From positions 1-41,185 of the forward strand of contig NZ_JAHTKP010000065.1 in assembly GCF_019192735.1 (NCBI RefSeq): a DNA stretch of 41,185 nt, written 5' to 3'. The notes beneath the pieces were generated by a model. The model saw only the letters and a program-made list of their open reading frames with translations, ran no database searches and was not told where the DNA came from. This DNA comes from Kitasatospora aureofaciens (GTDB lineage Bacteria > Actinomycetota > Actinomycetes > Streptomycetales > Streptomycetaceae). Of the stretch, positions 8,227 to 16,326 are shown in pieces (position 1 is the first letter of the stretch; each line of letters begins with the position of its first letter). The translations under genes were made by a program, and so were the position numbers.

Positions 8227-10503
8227 TCAGGCGAACAGCTCGCCGAGCAACTCGGGGTCGATGGCGATGGGGGCGGGGCGGTAGGCGGGTGGCTGCGTGC
8301 CCATCAGCTCGCGCACCAGGAAGTCCCAGCAGCGCTTGCGAACGTAGGTGAGGCAGTCGATGAACGTGTGCTCGGCCCCGGGCACGATGAGCAGCTCGAA
8401 GTCCTTGTCGGCGGCGATGAGCCGGTCGGCCAGCCGCAGCGTGTGGTCCGGGTGGACCTGGTCGTCCATTTCGCCGTGGATGAGCAGCAGCTTGCCCGCC
8501 AACCGGTCCGCGAGGTCCACGTTGGAGGCACTGGCCCAGGCCTCGGGATTGTCCGCGCCGTCGTAGGTCTCCACGAAGCCCAGGTTGAAGTAGCGGGCGT
8601 CGTGCGAGCCGGAGAGGGCGACTCCGGCCTTGTACACCTCGGGGAAGTCCAGCATCGCCCGCGCTGCGGCGAACCCGCCTCCGGAGTGGCCGAACGCGCC
8701 CACCCGGTCCAGGTCCATCCACGGCCGGGTCCGGGCCAGCTGCCGCAGCGCCGCGACATGGTCGGCCAGGCAGCCCGCGTCGGCCAAGTGGCCGTAGGAG
8801 GCGTCGTGGAAGGACTTGCTCCGCCCCGGGGTGCCTCGCCCATCCAGCGCCACCACCACGAAACCCAGCGCCGCGACGGGTTCCGCGTCGAGGCCCATCC
8901 CGCCGGGGTCGAAGCACGGGGCGACCCGGTCGACCTGCGGGCCGGGGTAGACGTTGTCCACCACCGGGTAGCGCCGGGCGGGGTCGAACCCCCGCGGCCG
9001 GTACAGCACCCCGTAGATGTCCGTCACCCCGTCGGCCGCCTTGACGCGGAACCGTTCCGGCGGCGTCCAGCCGGTGGCGGTGAGCTTGCTGATGTCGGCG
9101 CGCTCCAGCTCGACCAGCACCCGCCCGGCCCAGTCACGGACGCGGGACACCGGCGGGGTGTCGACAGTGGACGCGGAGTCGATGAAGTACTCCTGGTTGT
9201 CCGGCATGGTGACGATGTGGTCCAGCTCGTCGTCCGTGACCTTGGCGAAGCCGGAGCCGTCCAGACCGACACGGCACACCGTGCGCCGGTACGGATCCTC
9301 GTCAACCAGCCCGGAGGCGGTGAAATACACCACCCGCTCGGCCTCGTCGACGCGCAGGATCTGACGCACCGCCCACTGCCCGGAGGTGACCTGCCCGAGC
9401 AGCGCGCCGGTGCGCAGGTCGTACCGGTACAGGTGGCCCCAGCCGTCCCGCTGCGAGTACCACAGCACCTCGTCGGCCAGCACCCGCACGATCGGCGGCT
9501 CGTACATGAACTGGTTGGGCTCCACGCGGGTGGCCCCGGTCTCGCTGAGCACAGTGGTGACCTCGCCGGTGGCCGGTTCCAGCCGGTGCAGGGTGAGCGT
9601 GCGCAGGTCGCGGGGCCGGTCGAGGTAGTACACCGCCGAGCCGTCCGGAGCCCACCACGCCCACTTGGTCGTGATCGGCGACAACTGCGGCATGAGCAGC
9701 GGCTCGGCCTGCGCGCGGACCACCGTGCCTTCGGCGACGTCCAGCACGACCAGCTGGGCCTGCGGCATGTTCTCGTCCCCGGCGTAGGCGTACCGCTGGG
9801 TGTGCAGGAGGGGCGCGCTGCCGTCGGCGGGCCTGGCCTCCACGAGGTGGGTCTGCCGGACGCCGCGCTCATCGGTCCGATGCGTCAGCACGTTCGTCGA
9901 GTCGGGCGACCAGGCCACCGCGGGCGGCAGGTGCGGCAGGCCGATCTTGCGCAGCAGGGTGGCGTTGCTCGTGCAGTCCGGGCCGGAGCCGTACTGGTGG
10001 TCGGGCTCGCCGTCGGTGGTCAGCGCCCACTCGCGGCCGTCGGACAGCGAGCGCGCCCACAGGTCGTGCCCCCGCCGGGACACCGCGACCTTCTTGTCGG
10101 GTGACGGCACCTCCAGCGGGTTACCGGGCGGCGTGGACTCGGCCCGCTCGCAGGCGTAGCTGTCCAGGCGGCAGCGCCAATGCTCGCCGAACGCGTCGAA
10201 CTCCACGGCGTTCCCGGCCAGTTCGATGGCCATGAACGGCAAGGCCGCAGGGTCGACCTGTTGCCCGGAGGCGGCGGCCAGCGCGGCGGCGAGCAGGGCG
10301 TGGTCGAAGGCCGGCCCGCAGGTGCCCGCCGCCGGGTCGACCAGCATGAACCGCCTGCCGACGCCATTGCTCACCGCGTACCAGAAACGGGCGCCTCCGT
10401 CGATCCACTGCGGCCTGACTTTGTCGCCGATGACGAGCTCGCCAGGGCGGGCGGGTCGGCGGAGGAGTTGCTCCGCGGCCTGGTAGTCCTGAGTGGTGCT
10501 CAT
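8227..10503 (-). CDS. S9B (dipeptidyl-peptidase IV-like) serine peptidase
   Basis: A 758-aa prolyl-oligopeptidase-family enzyme. An N-terminal beta-propeller region (about 90-480, with PDKKVAVSRRGHDLWA and AWSPDSTNVL blades) precedes a C-terminal alpha/beta hydrolase domain. The expected triad is Ser607 (GHSGGG), Asp680 (IHGEMDDQVH) and His712 (GAEHTF). The nucleophile elbow reads GHSGGG rather than the DPP-IV GWSYGG, which is common in actinobacterial homologues. There is no signal peptide, so it is probably a cytoplasmic oligopeptidase releasing N-terminal dipeptides. ATG 10503 is preceded by GGAAGGACAAAAGGA, favouring it over the upstream in-frame extension. It appears to be a single-gene unit ending near the shared terminator. 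Confidence 0.88.
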   Translation of the reverse strand: MSTTQDYQAAEQLLRRPARPGELVIGDKVRPQWIDGGARFWYAVSNGVGRRFMLVDPAAGTCGPAFDHALLAAALAAASGQQVDPAALPFMAIELAGNAVEFDAFGEHWRCRLDSYACERAESTPPGNPLEVPSPDKKVAVSRRGHDLWARSLSDGREWALTTDGEPDHQYGSGPDCTSNATLLRKIGLPHLPPAVAWSPDSTNVLTHRTDERGVRQTHLVEARPADGSAPLLHTQRYAYAGDENMPQAQLVVLDVAEGTVVRAQAEPLLMPQLSPITTKWAWWAPDGSAVYYLDRPRDLRTLTLHRLEPATGEVTTVLSETGATRVEPNQFMYEPPIVRVLADEVLWYSQRDGWGHLYRYDLRTGALLGQVTSGQWAVRQILRVDEAERVVYFTASGLVDEDPYRRTVCRVGLDGSGFAKVTDDELDHIVTMPDNQEYFIDSASTVDTPPVSRVRDWAGRVLVELERADISKLTATGWTPPERFRVKAADGVTDIYGVLYRPRGFDPARRYPVVDNVYPGPQVDRVAPCFDPGGMGLDAEPVAALGFVVVALDGRGTPGRSKSFHDASYGHLADAGCLADHVAALRQLARTRPWMDLDRVGAFGHSGGGFAAARAMLDFPEVYKAGVALSGSHDARYFNLGFVETYDGADNPEAWASASNVDLADRLAGKLLLIHGEMDDQVHPDHTLRLADRLIAADKDFELLIVPGAEHTFIDCLTYVRKRCWDFLVRELMGTQPPAYRPAPIAIDPELLGELFA

Positions 10504-10751
10504 TCCTTTTGTCCTTCCTCGGTGTCGGTTTGGGCATGGTGATGCCACGGTGGTGCCATCACGGCAGGGGTGATGAGGGCATGGGAGGGCTCAAGCGAGG
10601 GCGCCGGCCGTCTCGCGAGCCGGGGGAGCCGAGGTGGGCACTGTCGGTGCCGTGTTGGGGTCAGGCGTGGCGGACGATGGATGTCACCGCCGTTGCTGCG
10701 GGCGCGCACCTTGACGGTCCGGTCGGACTGTTCCGGGTTGCCGGGGGCCTG

Positions 10752-10903
10752 CAGGTGGCGGTGGTCTTGCCGGCGTCGTTCGGGCCGAGCAGGGAGAAGA
10801 TCGTTCGTTCGGGGACGGCCAGGTCGACGCCGTCGAGCACGACCTTGTCGCCGTAGGACCTGCGCAGCCTGTTCGCGGCGATGGCCAGGTTGGCTTTAAG
10901 GGG
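10752..10903 (-). pseudogene. ABC transporter ATPase (daunorubicin-resistance type), N-terminal fragment
   Basis: The minus frame reads ANLAIAANRLRRSYGDKVVL, then DGVDLAVPERTIFSLLGPN, the first 45 residues of a DrrA-like ABC ATPase, and breaks up right after the Walker A. The Walker A reads GPNDAGKTT, with Asp where a Gly is essential. No start codon is present in frame, because a TGA precedes it. Everything after the P-loop (signature, Walker B) is gone. This is a dead remnant of a drug-export operon. Confidence 0.7.
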
Positions 10904-11071
10904 TGCTGCTCAGAGGCTGCGGGCGGTGATGTCGCCGTAGGCGGTCAGGCCGGCGCCGGCGCCGTCGGTGTTCTTGAGCGCGTTGTGGATCCGGCCGTAT
11001 CGAACTTCTGCATCGTGCTCTCTTTCTTCCGCAGCGGGCGCTCCGTCGGCCCGCCGTTTCTTATGACGGAA
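10904..11071 (-). other. Upstream remnant preceding the ABC fragment
   Basis: A minus frame ending at 10910 reads GRIHNALKNTDGAGAGLTAY then GDITARSL-stop and joins directly to the ABC remnant. It looks like the C-terminal tail of a small protein from the same lost operon, but I do not recognise the family and no start is intact. Confidence 0.3.
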
Positions 11072-11201
11072 AAGCTACGTTGCACTCACTGATCTGGCAA
11101 CAGATTCGTTGTGTGGAAACCCTATCACTGCAGGTAGAAGCCGAGAAATCGTTGCAGTGACCCTGGAGTCTAATGCAACGGCCCGCACCCTGTTCGTTGC
11201 A
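11072..11201. promoter_or_regulatory. Orphan promoter with a cluster of CGTTGCA sites
   Basis: On the minus strand TTGCCA (11095-11100) and TAGCTT (11072-11077) are separated by exactly 17 bp, a good sigma70-type promoter pointing at the ABC debris. The 7-mer CGTTGCA occurs at 11078-11084, 11150-11156 and 11195-11201, and its complement TGCAACG at 11174-11180. The first copy lies within the promoter spacer, and copies three and four form a 14-nt-spaced inverted repeat. The region is also clearly less GC-rich than its surroundings. This looks like a repressor-controlled promoter (TetR or MarR style) that outlived its genes. Confidence 0.5.
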
Positions 11202-11321
11202 ATGGATGGAGTTGAACGCTATGTCGGAGGCACGTCGTGCCCGGCTGCCACTGCGCTCAGTGAGATCGGCGAGCGCGGTGCGGGCAGTGCGGCCGGCTTC
11301 CTGATCACCTACCAAGGCGGA

Positions 11322-11349
11322 GCCGTCCAGTTCAGCGGGGGAACCTCAC
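11322..11349. repeat. Putative IS terminal sequence, copy 2 of 2 (orphan)
   Basis: This copy matches 101-128 at 25 of 28 positions, in the same orientation. No transposase start follows on the expected side, so it is either a solo IS end left by a deletion or a target sequence shared by both sites. It sits in gene-free debris. Confidence 0.45.
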
Positions 11350-11485
11350 CAGCCCGCTTGCCCCAGGGCCGGATCGGTAAATGGGGTCGACCACTGGTCA
11401 GCCACGACGGCCGGACTGACGTTGCCGGCCTCCGGCGCCGGTCCGGGGCTGTCGTGTTCGGCGGGCTGTGCCGGGGAATCGGCTG

Positions 11486-12013
11486 TCAGTGATGAAGGGC
11501 GGCCTTGGCGGCGACAAGGATCAGCCCGAGTAGAAGGTTGACGGCGCCGCTGACCACCACCAGACGGCGGGTCGCGCCGGCGCGGACCAGTGCGGCACTG
11601 GCCCAGCCGACCAGCTCGGCCCCGGCGATGGCGAGGGCGAACCAGGCCGTTCCCGCCACTCCGATCCCCAGGACCGGACTGATCATCACGGCAGCGGCCG
11701 GAGGAACGGCCGCCATGACGATCGGCCACTCGCGGGCGCTTTGGCGGCGGATCTCCTCCCAGGTCAAGGACTTGTGCGCCAGCCGGTCTCCGACGAGGGC
11801 GGTGTAGACGTGCGTAGCCCAGAACACCAGCGCGGTGATGAGCAGGAGCAGCACGAGCTGGAGCCGAGGGAAGGAGCCGAGGCTGGCCCCGGCCACGACC
11901 GATGCGGCGAGGATCGATCCGTAAAGCGCGCTGACGTAGTCGGTCCGAGCTGCGTGGGGCCGCTTGTGAGCGGGTCCGTCCACGCTGTCGTCAGGGTGCT
12001 CGTGGTAGCTCAC
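11486..12013 (-). CDS. Hypothetical four-helix membrane protein
   Basis: A 175-aa protein with a hydrophilic N-terminus (about residues 1-28) and four to five hydrophobic segments: around SILAASVVAGASLG, LQLVLLLLITALVFW, WPIVMAAVPPAAAVM, TAWFALAIAGAELVGW and VVSGAVNLLLGLILVAA. I do not recognise a functional family. GTG 12013 was chosen for a GGAG nine bases upstream. That start overlaps the stop of an upstream frame by four bases (GTGA), so it was once the second cistron of an operon. Confidence 0.6.
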   Translation of the reverse strand: MSYHEHPDDSVDGPAHKRPHAARTDYVSALYGSILAASVVAGASLGSFPRLQLVLLLLITALVFWATHVYTALVGDRLAHKSLTWEEIRRQSAREWPIVMAAVPPAAAVMISPVLGIGVAGTAWFALAIAGAELVGWASAALVRAGATRRLVVVSGAVNLLLGLILVAAKAALHH

Positions 12014-12216
12014 GTCTGGCTCCGTTCCCGGTTCAGCGGCTCGTGCTGGAGTCCGGCTGCTTCCCGGCCGAGCCGGCGGATGGCGACGTAGGCGGCGCGG
12101 TCGAGGATGGCGGCGTAGATGGGGAATGAGAGCGGAATGCGGCCGAGCAGGAAAGCGACCCCCGTCCAAGCCGAACTGTGGGTCGGCGCGCTCGGCGGAG
12201 AGGTGGACGCCTGCGT
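12010..12216 (-). pseudogene. C-terminal remnant of a small protein coupled to the membrane gene
   Basis: A minus frame ending TGA at 12010 reads GVAFLLGRIPLSFPIYAAIL, then DRAAYVAIRRLGREAAG. Composition and codon bias look genuine, and its stop overlaps the membrane-protein start. I find no in-frame start codon on the upstream side, so the gene seems to have lost its 5' end. Family unknown. Confidence 0.4.
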
Positions 12217-12250
12217 CGACTCTGTGGAATCCGGGGCACGTTGTCGACGA

Positions 12251-13090
12251 TCACCCGCCGGTGGCGAAACCGGGGAACAGCGTCATCCCGCCATCGACAT
12301 AGAGCGTGGCGCCCACTACGTAGTCGAACAGGTCGGATGCCAGCGCGGCCACCGCGGTGGCGATGTCCTCCGGGTCGCCGACCCGGCGGTAGGGGATCAG
12401 ACGGAGCAGGTCGGCCTCCGCCGCCGGGGAGTCCCAGGCATCGCGGTTGATGGGGGTACGGATCGCTCCAGGGGCGACCGCGTTGACCCTGATCTTGTGA
12501 GGTGCGAACTCCTGGGCCAGGGTCTGCATCATCATCAGGACGCCGCCCTTGGAGGCCGCGTAGTTCACGTGCCCCGCCCAGGGAATGATCTGGTGGACCG
12601 AACTCATGCAGATGATCTTTCCCGCGGACTTGGAGACCTCCGGGACGACTCCTCTGCGCAGGAACTCCTTGGCCGCCTCCCGGGCACACAGGAACTGGCC
12701 GGTCAGATTGACGTCCAGGACCTTCTGCCACTGCGCCAGGGTCATGTCGGTGGCGGCGGCGTCCCGCTGCAGGCCCGCGTTGGCCACCAGGACGTCGATC
12801 GTGCCGAACTCGTCGACCATGCGGGAGATCATCTCGGCCACCTGGTTCTCCTGGGAGACATCGGCCTCGTGCGCGTAGGCCCGCACCCCGAAGCTCTCGA
12901 TCTCCCGCACCACCGCTTCGGCGGATTCGCGATCGGACACATAGTTGACCACGACATCGGCACCGACCTTCCCCAAGCCGATGGCGGTGGCCTTGCCGAT
13001 CCCGGAGTTTGCGCCGGTCACCAAGGCTTTCTGACCTTTGAGCAGCGGATAGGCAGCGGTCTGGCGACTCTCGCTGATGCTGGTGCCCAC
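12251..13090 (-). CDS. SDR-family oxidoreductase, glucose 1-dehydrogenase-like
   Basis: A 279-aa classical SDR with an N-terminal extension of about 20 residues. Cofactor loop TGANSGIG at residues 25-32, NAG at about 104, and catalytic Ser164, Tyr177 and Lys181 (YAASK). Overall it resembles bacterial glucose 1-dehydrogenases (VVNYVSDRESAEAVV, VYLDVNLTGQFL-like segments). GTG 13090 follows GGGAGAG with good spacing; an ATG at 13120 is the alternative. It diverges from the ferredoxin-reductase-P450 operon. If it is a glucose dehydrogenase it could supply reduced cofactor for that chain, which is speculation from position only. Confidence 0.82.
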   Translation of the reverse strand: MGTSISESRQTAAYPLLKGQKALVTGANSGIGKATAIGLGKVGADVVVNYVSDRESAEAVVREIESFGVRAYAHEADVSQENQVAEMISRMVDEFGTIDVLVANAGLQRDAAATDMTLAQWQKVLDVNLTGQFLCAREAAKEFLRRGVVPEVSKSAGKIICMSSVHQIIPWAGHVNYAASKGGVLMMMQTLAQEFAPHKIRVNAVAPGAIRTPINRDAWDSPAAEADLLRLIPYRRVGDPEDIATAVAALASDLFDYVVGATLYVDGGMTLFPGFATGG

Positions 13091-13273
13091 TGATGTCTCT
13101 CCCTCTGTGCGGCGGTACACGGAACAGAAGCACGATCGCCAGTACGCAGTGCGGCTCGGCTCGCGCCCTTGGTCCGTCCGGGGGAGATCTCTCAGACCTG
13201 CGGCATGGGGCGCCTCACCTCATTGGCCCGGTGGACGTGCGCCGTTCCGGGAGGGCCTTCCATGGTGGACCGG

Positions 13274-13288
13274 GGACACCACGTGTCC
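13274..13288. promoter_or_regulatory. Possible operator between SDR and P450 operon
   Basis: GGACAC and GTGTCC are perfect inverted arms around CAC, about 90 bp upstream of the ferredoxin start, in the divergent promoter region. No regulator gene sits next to it, so the binder is unknown. Short GC-rich palindromes also arise by chance. Confidence 0.3.
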
Positions 13289-13378
13289 GGGCTGTACGCG
13301 GATCATGGGGGCACCTTGCGGCCGAAGGCCGGGGGCGGATCAGTGGCAGCGTCATGACGCTGAAGAAGCGGAGACCTG

Positions 13379-13615
13379 ATGAGGCTTGTCGTTGATCTCA
13401 ACCGGTGCCAGGGGTACGCGCAGTGTGCCTTTCTGGCCCCGGAGGCGTTCACCATGCACGGTGACGAGGCGTTGATGTACGACCCGCAACCCGACGACGC
13501 GCAGCGGGAGCACGTCCTGCGGGCAGCGCAGGCCTGTCCGGTCAAGGCCATCACCGTGGAAGGCACGGACGGGGCGCTGATCGCGGAGAGGGCAGGTGCC
13601 TCCCGTGTCGGTTGA
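13379..13615 (+). CDS. 3Fe-4S ferredoxin (P450 redox partner)
   Basis: A 78-aa ferredoxin with three cluster cysteines: Cys10 and Cys16 in CQGYAQC, and Cys53 in ACPVKAI. The C-x5-C...CP pattern, lacking the second cysteine of 4Fe-4S proteins, marks the single 3Fe-4S ferredoxins that pass electrons to actinomycete P450s. The residue at the missing-cysteine position is Tyr, a variable position in this family. ATG 13379 follows GCGGAG. Its end overlaps the reductase start by 20 bp, so the two are made together. Confidence 0.92.
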   Translation: MRLVVDLNRCQGYAQCAFLAPEAFTMHGDEALMYDPQPDDAQREHVLRAAQACPVKAITVEGTDGALIAERAGASRVG

Positions 13616-14999
13616 CGGTTCACTGGAGAAGCTCAGGCGGGAGGGACACATCGTCATCGTGGGAGCCTCCCTGGCGGGCCTGCGGGCCGCCGAGACGCTC
13701 CGCGACGAAGGCTTCACCGGCACCCTCACCTTGGTCGGTGACGAGCCGCACGATCCGTACGACCGGCCGCCGCTGTCCAAGCAGGTCCTGCTCGGCAGAG
13801 TGCCCGCCGACCATACGGGGCTGCCCCGGCGCCGGGCGCTGGACGCGCGGTGGCGGCTCGGCGTCGCGGCCACCGGGCTGGACCTGGCAGCCAAGCGGGT
13901 GCACCTCGCCGACGGCGACTCGCTGGAGTACGACCGGCTGCTGATCACGACCGGCGTCCGCGCCCGCCCCTGGCCGCACGAGCTGGAGGCCGACCTGGAC
14001 GGGGTCTTCGTGCTGCGCACCAGCGACGACGCCGCCCAGCTGCATCGTCGGCTGAACGCGGGCCCGAGCCGGGTCCTGGTCATCGGGGCCGGATTCACCG
14101 GCTCCGAGATCGCCTCCGCCTGCCGTGAGCGCGGACTGGACGTCACCGTCGTCGAACGCGGTTCGGCTCCCCTGGTGGGCGCACTCGGCGGCGTCGTCGG
14201 CGAGGTGGCCGCGAAGCTGCAGCGCGAGCACGGTGTCGACCTGCGGTGCGGCGTCATGGTGACCGGGCTGGAGGGGGACTCCGCGGGACGCCTGCGGTGT
14301 GCGCATCTGTCGGACGGCAGCACGGTCGAGGTGGAAGTGGCGGTCGTCGGCCTGGGAGCGACACGCAACACCGAATGGCTCGCGTCATCCGGTCTCGGTG
14401 CCGGCCCGCGCGGGATCGCCTGTGACGCGGGCTGCCGGGCGTTCGACGTGCGGGGCATCGTCACTGACGACGTCTTCGTCGCCGGGGACGTCGCCCGCTC
14501 CCCCCACCCGCTCTTCGGTTACCAGTTCCTCTCCCTGGAGCACTGGGGCAACGCGATCGCGCAGGCCGAGGTCGCGGCCCACAACATGGTCAGCTCCAGC
14601 ACGGAGCGCCGCCCGCACGTCTGGACGCCGTCCTTCTGGTCCGCCCAGTTCGGCGTCAACATCAAGTCCGTCGGTGTGCCGCCCATGGCTGACGAGATCA
14701 TTGTCACCCAGGGGTCCCTCGACGAGCGCTGCTTCACCGCGGCCTATGGCTACCAGGGCCGCATCATCGCCGCTGTCACCTTTGACCAGGCGAAATGGCT
14801 GGAGTTCTACCAGCGGCAGATCGAACAGGCCGCGCCGTTCCCTCCCGAGTTCACCACCGTCGACCGGCGCCCCGAGGGGATGCGGCCGGTACCGGCCGAT
14901 TTCCCCGACCCCTCCCTGCCCAGCCACGGCCCCACCGTCACCCTCAGCGGCCACTCGCCGTCCGACCGGCGTATCTCGTTCACCCCCCTCCACGCCTGA
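13596..14999 (+). CDS. FAD-dependent ferredoxin reductase
   Basis: A 467-aa pyridine-nucleotide-disulfide-type oxidoreductase. FAD-binding GASLAG at residues 23-28, NAD(P)-binding GAGFTG at 164-169, the DPYDRPPLSK segment and the FAD motif VFVAGDVA near residue 290 are typical of ferredoxin/rubredoxin/putidaredoxin reductases. A C-terminal reductase domain follows (HVWTPSFWSAQFGVNIKSVG). It passes electrons from NAD(P)H to the ferredoxin encoded just upstream. GTG 13596 was chosen for GGAGAGGG directly upstream; GTG 13605 is possible. It overlaps the ferredoxin gene and is followed 18 bp later by the P450. Confidence 0.9.
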   Translation: MPPVSVDGSLEKLRREGHIVIVGASLAGLRAAETLRDEGFTGTLTLVGDEPHDPYDRPPLSKQVLLGRVPADHTGLPRRRALDARWRLGVAATGLDLAAKRVHLADGDSLEYDRLLITTGVRARPWPHELEADLDGVFVLRTSDDAAQLHRRLNAGPSRVLVIGAGFTGSEIASACRERGLDVTVVERGSAPLVGALGGVVGEVAAKLQREHGVDLRCGVMVTGLEGDSAGRLRCAHLSDGSTVEVEVAVVGLGATRNTEWLASSGLGAGPRGIACDAGCRAFDVRGIVTDDVFVAGDVARSPHPLFGYQFLSLEHWGNAIAQAEVAAHNMVSSSTERRPHVWTPSFWSAQFGVNIKSVGVPPMADEIIVTQGSLDERCFTAAYGYQGRIIAAVTFDQAKWLEFYQRQIEQAAPFPPEFTTVDRRPEGMRPVPADFPDPSLPSHGPTVTLSGHSPSDRRISFTPLHA

Positions 15000-15017
15000 C
15001 TTGGAAGGACCCACGCC

Positions 15018-16256
15018 ATGACGTCGGTCGCACTCCTGCGCCAGATCACCGACTACGCCAACCGCGCCGACCCGTACCCCCTGTACGCCGAGCTCCGCAA
15101 GACCCCGGTGGTGCGGGACGAGGACGGCCCCTACCTGGTCAGCACGTACTGGGAGATCCACAGCCTGCTCCACGACCCGCGAGTCAGCTCCGACACCCGC
15201 AATCTGAGCCCTGAGGCAGCCAGGACCATCAGCCAGGAGGAGGACCCGAACCTGCCGCCCCCTTTCATCAAGCTCGACCCCCCCGAGCACGACAGGCTGC
15301 GCCGACTGGCGATGCGGCCCTTCGGGCCACCGCACACCCCTCGACGGGTGTACGAGATGCGCGGCGAACTCGGCGAGATCGTGTCCGGCCTCATCGACGG
15401 CTTCCGGGACCGGGGACAGGTCGACCTCGTGGACGACTTCTCCTACCCCTTCCCCGTCACGGTGATCTGCAGGCTGCTCGGGATCCCCCGGGAGGACGAG
15501 GCACGCTTCCACGGCTGGGCCGACACGATCGCCGCCAGCATCGACCCCGCCCACGGCACGGCCGATGAGCGCGAAGCGCAGCTGCAGGTCTTCCGCCAGG
15601 CCCGGACCGACCTCGCCTCCTACCTCGCCGGCCTGATCGAGGAGCGTCGCCGCTCACCCCGCGACGACATGCTCTCCGCGATGGCCGCCGGCTACGGACC
15701 GGACGGCCAGATGTCACCGGTCGAAATGGTCAGCACCTCGATCCTGCTGCTGATCGCCGGCCACGAGACCACGGTCAACCTCATCACCAACGGGATGCTC
15801 ACCCTGCTGCGCAACCCCGACGTCCTCCAGCGGCTGCGTGACGACCCCGACCTGGTCGTCCCGCTGGTGGAGGAACTGCTGCGCTACGAGCCGCCCGTGC
15901 AACTGCTGCCCCAGAAAACCACGCTGGCCGACATCGACATCGCCGGGACCACCATCCCCAAGGGTGCTCCCCTCTGGCTCGTGCTCGCCTCCGGCAACCG
16001 GGACCCCCAGAGGTTCCTCGACCCCGACCGCTTCATCCCCGACCGTCCCGACAACCAACACCTCGGCTTCAGCAGTGGCGTGCACAACTGCTTCGGCTCT
16101 CCCCTCGCCCGGCTGGAGGCCCAGCTCGCCCTGACCGAACTCGTCCGCCGACTCGACAACCCCCGCCTGGTCGAGGACCCGCCCCCGTACCGCCACAACG
16201 CGGTCCTCAGGGGCCCCCAGCACCTGGGCATCGCCTTCGACGGCCTCAGGCAGTAG
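15018..16256 (+). CDS. Cytochrome P450 monooxygenase
   Basis: A 412-aa bacterial class I P450. The I-helix oxygen-binding motif is AGHETT (residues 247-252), the K-helix ExxR is in EELLRYEPP, and the haem signature FSSGVHNCFG has axial Cys358. Length is standard for soluble actinomycete CYPs. A strong GGAAGGA precedes ATG 15018. It is the third gene of an operon with its own ferredoxin and reductase, so the unit can run from NAD(P)H to substrate without outside partners. No biosynthetic genes are adjacent, which leaves xenobiotic or fatty acid/terpene hydroxylation open. The CYP family cannot be assigned by eye. Confidence 0.93.
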   Translation: MTSVALLRQITDYANRADPYPLYAELRKTPVVRDEDGPYLVSTYWEIHSLLHDPRVSSDTRNLSPEAARTISQEEDPNLPPPFIKLDPPEHDRLRRLAMRPFGPPHTPRRVYEMRGELGEIVSGLIDGFRDRGQVDLVDDFSYPFPVTVICRLLGIPREDEARFHGWADTIAASIDPAHGTADEREAQLQVFRQARTDLASYLAGLIEERRRSPRDDMLSAMAAGYGPDGQMSPVEMVSTSILLLIAGHETTVNLITNGMLTLLRNPDVLQRLRDDPDLVVPLVEELLRYEPPVQLLPQKTTLADIDIAGTTIPKGAPLWLVLASGNRDPQRFLDPDRFIPDRPDNQHLGFSSGVHNCFGSPLARLEAQLALTELVRRLDNPRLVEDPPPYRHNAVLRGPQHLGIAFDGLRQ

Positions 16257-16275
16257 CCCGGTCCAGCCCCACCAT

Positions 16276-16311
16276 GCCTCGGCCCGCCGCACATGAGCGG
16301 CGGGCCGAGGC
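16276..16311. terminator. Bidirectional hairpin terminator
   Basis: A perfect 15-bp stem, GCCTCGGCCCGCCGC against GCGGCGGGCCGAGGC, with the 6-nt loop ACATGA, fills the 70-bp gap between the convergent P450 and GH15 genes. It can end both transcripts. Confidence 0.88.
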
Positions 16312-16326
16312 GCACGGGACTTCCGG

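Noticed and set aside
6895..10104. A plus-strand open frame of over 1,000 codons
   Set aside because: It overlaps well-supported ALDH, SDR and S9 peptidase genes, crosses a strong terminator and has low-complexity composition.
11061..11315. An 84-codon minus frame in the AT-richer debris
   Set aside because: It overlaps the promoter-like sites, is rich in Cys and Ser with atypical codons, and lacks a ribosome site.
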